From Chloroflexota bacterium (GTDB lineage: Bacteria > Chloroflexota > Dehalococcoidia > DSTF01 > JACRBR01), in assembly GCA_028872875.1 (NCBI GenBank), contig JAGWOC010000028.1, positions 1 through 35,906 on the forward strand: 35,906 nucleotides of DNA, given 5' to 3'. A program made the position numbers and the translations under genes. The notes beneath the pieces are model-generated. The model searched no databases, was not told the DNA's origin, and saw only the letters and a list, made by a program, of their open reading frames with translations. Positions 32,469-35,906 of this stretch are shown one piece after another (the stretch's first letter is position 1; every line of letters begins with the position of its first letter).

Positions 32469-34363
32469 TGCCCACCTACGGCGAGCTGCGCGCTGCCGCG
32501 GAACAGGCGTGGAAGCCCATCGCCGAACCGCCGCGCCCGCTCTTCGCCGTCTCGATCAACACCTCGTCGCTTGCCGCCGGCGCGCAGGCGACGCTCGACG
32601 CGCTGCGCGGCCTCGCCGACGCCGGCGGCTTCGACGTCATGCGCACCGGCGACACCGGCTTCGCCTGGGCGGAGCCGGTCGTGCAGGTCGTCAAGCCAGG
32701 CGGTCAGCGCGTCCTCTACGGCCCCGTCACCGCCGAGAGGGCCGCCGCCTTCGCGCAGGCCGCGGCCACCGGCGTCGCCACGGAGTTTGCTGTCGGCGTC
32801 ATCTCGGGTGATGCCGTCGCCGGCGTGCCGATGCTCGCCGACCTGCCGTGGATGAAGCTCCAGGTCCGCTGGATGATGGAGCACTGCGGCGTCATCGACC
32901 CGGAGGACATCGACCACTACATCGCGAACGGGGGCTACGCCCAGTTCGACCAGGCGCGCGCGCACAGCCAGGATGAGCTGATCGAGATCATCAAGGGCTC
33001 GACGCTGCGCGGCCGCTCCGGCTCGTTCTTCTCGACCGGCACCAAGTGGAGCTTCCTGCAGGGCGCGAAGGCCGAGCCCAAGTACCTCGTCTGCAACGCC
33101 GACGAGGGCGACCCCGGCGCCTGGGTCAACCGCGTCGTCCTCGAGAGCGACCCGCACCGGATGCTCGAAGGCATGCTGATCGGGGCGTACTGCACCGGCG
33201 CCACCTACGGCTGGATCTACATCCGCGACGAGTACCCTCTCGCCGCCGCGCGGGTCGGCAAGGCGATCGAGCAGGCGCGCGCGAAGGGCATCCTGGGCGC
33301 GGATGCGCTCGGCACCGGCGTCCGCTTCGATGCGGAGGTCGTGCGGGGCGCCGGCTCCTACGTCTGCGGCGACGAGACCGGGCTGATCGCGTCGGTCAAC
33401 GACGGCCGCGGCATGCCCAAGATCAAGCCACCGTTCCCGGCCCAGAGCGGCGTGCTCGACCAGCCCACCAACGTCAACAACGTCGAGACATACACGGCCG
33501 TCACCACGCTCCTGCGCCTTGGCGCCGATGCGTACAGCAGCGTCGGCACCGAGGTGAACCGCGGCACGAAGATGTTCACCGTTTCGGGCGATGTCGCGAA
33601 AACCGGCTGCCTCGAGGTGCCGTTTGGCACGAAGGTGCGCGACCTGCTCGAAGCCGCGGGCGGCGTCGCGGGCGGGCGGTCGCTGAAGGCGCTCCAGCAG
33701 GGCGGCCCGCTCTCCGGCATGCTGCCGGCGCAGATCGCGCTCGACCTCCCGCTCGAGCCCGAGCCGTTCCGGCCGCTGGGCGCCGGCATGGGCGGCGGCG
33801 GCCTCGTGTTCGTCGACGACTGGGCCTGCGTCGTCGACCTGAACCTGATGTTCGCGCACTTCCTGGAGGATGAATCATGCGCGCGCTGCACGACCTGCCG
33901 GGGCGGCAACCAGCGGATGGTCGAGATCTTCCGCCGCGTCTCCCGCGGTGAAGCGCAGCCCACGGACCCCGAGCACCTCACGTCGCTCGCCGCGTCGTTC
34001 CAGTACTCCAACTGCTTCCACGGCACGCTCTCGCCGACGATCATGAACAACACGATGCGGTTCTTCCGAGACGAGTACGACGCCCACGCCCTCGAACACC
34101 GCTGCCCGGCGAAGGTCTGCGAGGCGCTGATCCGCTACACCGTCGCAAACCAGACCGAAGCCGTCGCACATGCCGCGGCCGTCTGTCCGACGGGGGCGAT
34201 CGCACGGGACGGCGGCGCCTGGGCGATCGACGACACAAGGTGCATCCGCTGCGATGCCTGCCGCGAGGTCGCGCCCGGCGACATCGTCATCGAGGACCGC
34301 TACAAGGACGCGATCCCACTGCGCGCCATCGAGACCGCGTCCGTCGCCCGCGCGGGCGGCTAA
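32468..34363 (+). CDS. NuoF-like NADH:acceptor oxidoreductase subunit with degenerate accessory Fe-S domains
   Basis: 631 residues with HydB-like order: an N-terminal thioredoxin-like ferredoxin domain (~1-130), the 51-kDa FMN/NADH core, a [4Fe-4S] domain and a C-terminal ferredoxin domain. Core blocks: YLVCNADEGDPGAWVNR, GAGSYVCGDETGL, KPPFPAQSGVLDQPTNVNNV and ESCARCTTCRGG plus a later SNC for the N3-type cluster. The usual FMN loop GRGGAGFPTG reads GRSGSFFSTG. The N-terminal domain has no Cys, so no [2Fe-2S]. The last domain keeps only CPTGAI (~573) and CIRCDAC (~592), the ligands of a single [4Fe-4S]. Together with the NuoE-like subunit it probably forms a diaphorase; the partner enzyme is not in the window. 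Confidence 0.88.
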   Translation: MPTYGELRAAAEQAWKPIAEPPRPLFAVSINTSSLAAGAQATLDALRGLADAGGFDVMRTGDTGFAWAEPVVQVVKPGGQRVLYGPVTAERAAAFAQAAATGVATEFAVGVISGDAVAGVPMLADLPWMKLQVRWMMEHCGVIDPEDIDHYIANGGYAQFDQARAHSQDELIEIIKGSTLRGRSGSFFSTGTKWSFLQGAKAEPKYLVCNADEGDPGAWVNRVVLESDPHRMLEGMLIGAYCTGATYGWIYIRDEYPLAAARVGKAIEQARAKGILGADALGTGVRFDAEVVRGAGSYVCGDETGLIASVNDGRGMPKIKPPFPAQSGVLDQPTNVNNVETYTAVTTLLRLGADAYSSVGTEVNRGTKMFTVSGDVAKTGCLEVPFGTKVRDLLEAAGGVAGGRSLKALQQGGPLSGMLPAQIALDLPLEPEPFRPLGAGMGGGGLVFVDDWACVVDLNLMFAHFLEDESCARCTTCRGGNQRMVEIFRRVSRGEAQPTDPEHLTSLAASFQYSNCFHGTLSPTIMNNTMRFFRDEYDAHALEHRCPAKVCEALIRYTVANQTEAVAHAAAVCPTGAIARDGGAWAIDDTRCIRCDACREVAPGDIVIEDRYKDAIPLRAIETASVARAGG

Positions 34364-34390
34364 CGGGCCGGTCGCGCGCGGCAGGGGTAC

Positions 34391-34407
34391 AGGGGCGTTG
34401 TGCCCCT
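34391..34407. terminator. Shared terminator between nuoF-like and fmt genes
   Basis: AGGGGC, loop GTTGT, GCCCCT, in a 42-base gap between convergent genes. The fmt stop codon (complement of 34406-34408) lies partly inside the stem. Confidence 0.55.
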
Positions 34408-35407
34408 ACATTGGCGGAGCGGAGACGTTAGGCGCCGTCAACCGCGTCCCGACCAGCCGCGGATGTCCGCGGAGATACGCCGCCGCTGGCATCACCCGGC
34501 CGCCCGGCGCCTGCACCGAGGTCACCGCCACGGCGCCTTCCCGCGCAACCACGCCGAAGCCGGCGTCTGTGCCGTGCAGCGCGAACACAGACCCCGCCAT
34601 ACGGCCCGTCCGTAACGGGGCGTCTGGCCGGGGCGCTGCGGCGCCGCCGCGCTCGACCAGCAGGCACGCCAGGATGCGCAGCGGCTCGCCGCCAGCGTAG
34701 GTGTAGGCGCCGGGCCACGGGTTGTACGCCCGCACCTTGCGCCACACCGTCTGCGCGTCGTCGCGTTCCCAGTCGATGAGCGCGTCGGTCTTCCTGATCT
34801 GCGGCGCGTACGTCGCCAGCGCCTCGTCCTGCTCGACGGGCGAGATCGCGCCTGCCACGTACGCCGGCAACACGCGCATCAGCAGCTCCGCGCCCGCCTC
34901 GGCGACCTTCGGCGTCAGCGTGCCCGTCGTGTCCGAAGGCGCGATGGGCACGTGCACGCTCGCCAGCACCGGCCCGGCATCGAGCGCCAGCCGTACCCGC
35001 ATGATCGTGGCGCCGGTCTCCGCGTCGCCTGCGAGGATCGCCGCCGGGATCGGCGCGGCGCCGCGCCAGCGCGGCAGCAGCGAGGCGTGCACGTTGAGCA
35101 CGCCGAGCGGCGGCACGTCGAGCACCGGCTGCTTGAGGATCTGCCCGTACGCGGCGATGACGCCGATGTCCGGCGCCAGCCGACGCAGCTCCTCGACCGG
35201 CTCAGGCCGGCCGATCGATGCCGGCTGGCGCACCTCGATCCCGTGGTCCAGCGCCAGCAGCTTGACCGGCGGCGGCGCCGGGCGCCGGCCGCGGCCGACG
35301 GGCCTGTCCGGCTGTGTGTACACGGCCGCGACCTCGTGTTCGCTCTCGATCAGGCGCCGCAGCGCCGGCAGGGCGAACTCCGGCGAACCCATGAACACGA
35401 TGCGCAT
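34406..35407 (-). CDS. fmt: Methionyl-tRNA formyltransferase
   Basis: Formylates initiator Met-tRNA using 10-formyl-tetrahydrofolate. 333 residues: N-terminal catalytic domain opening MRIVFMGSPEFALPALRRL, the signature GVLNVHASLLPRWRGAAPI with the catalytic Asn and His, a later LDAGPVLA with the catalytic Asp, and the C-terminal OB-fold domain starting around the block KVRAYNPWPGAYT. The ATG at 35407 is chosen because homologues start here and an extended -10 box lies six bases upstream; a longer in-frame frame reaches 35566 but covers the divergent promoter. There is no Shine-Dalgarno. Divergent from acylphosphatase. Confidence 0.95.
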   Translation of the reverse strand: MRIVFMGSPEFALPALRRLIESEHEVAAVYTQPDRPVGRGRRPAPPPVKLLALDHGIEVRQPASIGRPEPVEELRRLAPDIGVIAAYGQILKQPVLDVPPLGVLNVHASLLPRWRGAAPIPAAILAGDAETGATIMRVRLALDAGPVLASVHVPIAPSDTTGTLTPKVAEAGAELLMRVLPAYVAGAISPVEQDEALATYAPQIRKTDALIDWERDDAQTVWRKVRAYNPWPGAYTYAGGEPLRILACLLVERGGAAAPRPDAPLRTGRMAGSVFALHGTDAGFGVVAREGAVAVTSVQAPGGRVMPAAAYLRGHPRLVGTRLTAPNVSAPPM

Positions 35408-35413
35408 CCCGCG

Positions 35414-35422
35414 AGCATACCA
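35414..35422 (-). promoter_or_regulatory. Extended -10 promoter of fmt, leaderless
   Basis: On the minus strand TGGTATGCT, then CGCGGG, then the ATG. The six-base gap puts the transcription start at the A of ATG. No -35 is evident. Confidence 0.6.
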
Positions 35423-35441
35423 CGGCCGCCGGAAGCGGGCG

Positions 35442-35447
35442 TATACT
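35442..35447 (+). promoter_or_regulatory. -10 box of the acylphosphatase gene
   Basis: TATACT, followed by a ~33-base leader with AGAGGTGGG before the ATG. It lies 22 bases from the opposing fmt -10 box, so the two promoters share their upstream DNA. Confidence 0.5.
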
Positions 35448-35486
35448 CTGCGGGGCGGTCGCGCAAGCCGCCCGAGAGGTGGGTGC

Positions 35487-35762
35487 ATGCAACGACTGCA
35501 CGCCCGTGTTACCGGGCGTGTCCAGGGCGTCGGGTTCCGCGAGTACGTCCGGCACCAGGCCGTCACGCACGCGCTGACGGGCTACGTGCGCAACGATGAG
35601 GACGGCCACACGGTCGAGGTCGTGGCCGAAGGCGACGAGGCCGCGATCGAGGCCTTCCTCGAGGCGCTCCTCGACGGCCCGCGCTTCTCCCGCGTCGAGC
35701 ACATCGACTCATCGCTCAGCGAGGCGAGCCACGCCTTCTCCCGCTTCAGCATCGAGTTCTGA
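35487..35762 (+). CDS. acyP: Acylphosphatase
   Basis: A 91-residue acylphosphatase that hydrolyses carboxyl-phosphate anhydrides. The phosphate-binding loop and catalytic Arg lie in VTGRVQGVGFREYVRHQA, and the catalytic Asn in LTGYVRNDEDGHTVEVV. The end SRFSIEF is the typical final strand. Length is normal for the family. The ATG at 35487 follows AGAGGTGGG. It is divergent from fmt and followed by the 57-bp repeat. Confidence 0.95.
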   Translation: MQRLHARVTGRVQGVGFREYVRHQAVTHALTGYVRNDEDGHTVEVVAEGDEAAIEAFLEALLDGPRFSRVEHIDSSLSEASHAFSRFSIEF

Positions 35763-35785
35763 TCCGCCGCCGCCTGATGCCACGA

Positions 35786-35885
35786 GCGCGCGACCGCGCG
35801 CGGGCTGAAGGCCCGCGCTCCGGAGGCGGCGTGTCGGGCGGTTGGCGCGTGACCGCGCGGGCTGAAGGCCCGCGCTCCGGAGGCG
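35786..35885. repeat. Two copies of the 57-bp palindromic repeat at the right edge
   Basis: The core CGCGGGCTGAAGGCCCGCG occurs twice, its GGGCTGAAG at 35802 and 35859, exactly 57 bases apart, each followed by CTCCGGAGGCG. Orientation and unit are the same as in the array at 21011-21315. The array may continue past the window. Confidence 0.9.
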
Positions 35886-35906
35886 CGTGCGCCGGAGGGC
35901 CGCGCG

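Noticed and set aside
34722-35762. A long + strand frame that ends with acylphosphatase
   Set aside because: Only the last 91 codons match the family; the rest is antisense to fmt. The start at 35487 has a Shine-Dalgarno and promoter.

Overview
The window is a gene-dense, very GC-rich stretch (roughly 70 % G+C by eye) of a bacterial chromosome. Several features point to a member of the Chloroflexota, probably near the Dehalococcoidia; this is inference from gene content, with no 16S gene in view. The pointers are a YYY-motif (DUF2298 / TIGR03662-like) protein followed by a TIGR03663-like protein, PTATNT-type Thr/Pro repeats on a secreted protein, Flp pilins, a B12-dependent ribonucleotide reductase and a SerA/class V aminotransferase pair. 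I saw no rRNA, tRNA, IS element or CRISPR array.

Layout. 1-2515 (-): the adenosylcobalamin ribonucleotide reductase, cut by the window start. 2736-4226 (+): a secreted, Thr-rich repeat protein ending in an LPNTG sortase signal. 4374-5882: small housekeeping or stress genes (ABM monooxygenase, DinB-like, HNH nuclease). 5944-8816 (-): a serine-pathway cluster (class V aminotransferase, a small unidentified frame, SerA). 9023-9576 (-): two tandem Flp pilins. 9888-14743 (+): three multi-pass GT-C-like membrane proteins. 14811-15366 (+): a HicB/HicA pair wedged between two copies of the 3' end of the third membrane protein gene. 15440-17905: PyrD, a small hypothetical, a HAD phosphatase and a rhodanese. 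18143-20954 (+): acetyl-CoA synthetase and FtsY. 20955-21367: a five-copy array of a 57-bp repeat. 21368-30475 (+): two pairs of genes overlapping by 4 bp, for surface glycan or lipid-linked sugar work (DUF2298, TIGR03663+NHL, flippase-like LPG_synthase_TM, FAD oxidoreductase). 30508-31785 (-): an acyltransferase of lower GC. 31989-34363 (+): a NuoE/NuoF-like pair. 34406-35762: divergent fmt and acylphosphatase. The same 57-bp repeat returns at the right edge.

How the genes may work together. The envelope genes form a theme: a mucin-like wall-anchored stalk, Flp pilins, several GT-C-like glycosyltransferase candidates, a flippase-like protein and a membrane acyltransferase could build and decorate a glycosylated cell surface. 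This is a hypothesis from co-location. The other genes are core metabolism: dNTP, serine and pyrimidine synthesis, acetate activation, protein targeting and initiator tRNA formylation.

Most notable observations: (i) the NuoF-like protein keeps exactly the four Cys of one [4Fe-4S] cluster of its C-terminal ferredoxin domain and has lost all four of the other, and its N-terminal domain has no Cys; (ii) PyrD looks like class 1 but has Ser where class 1 has catalytic Cys; (iii) ftsY has no ATG/GTG/TTG start and appears to begin with CTG behind a perfect Shine-Dalgarno; (iv) nrdJ and fmt have extended -10 boxes six bases before the start codon, implying leaderless mRNAs; (v) two genes have duplicated 3' ends, one pair flanking a toxin-antitoxin module; (vi) a palindromic 57-bp repeat family occurs at two loci.
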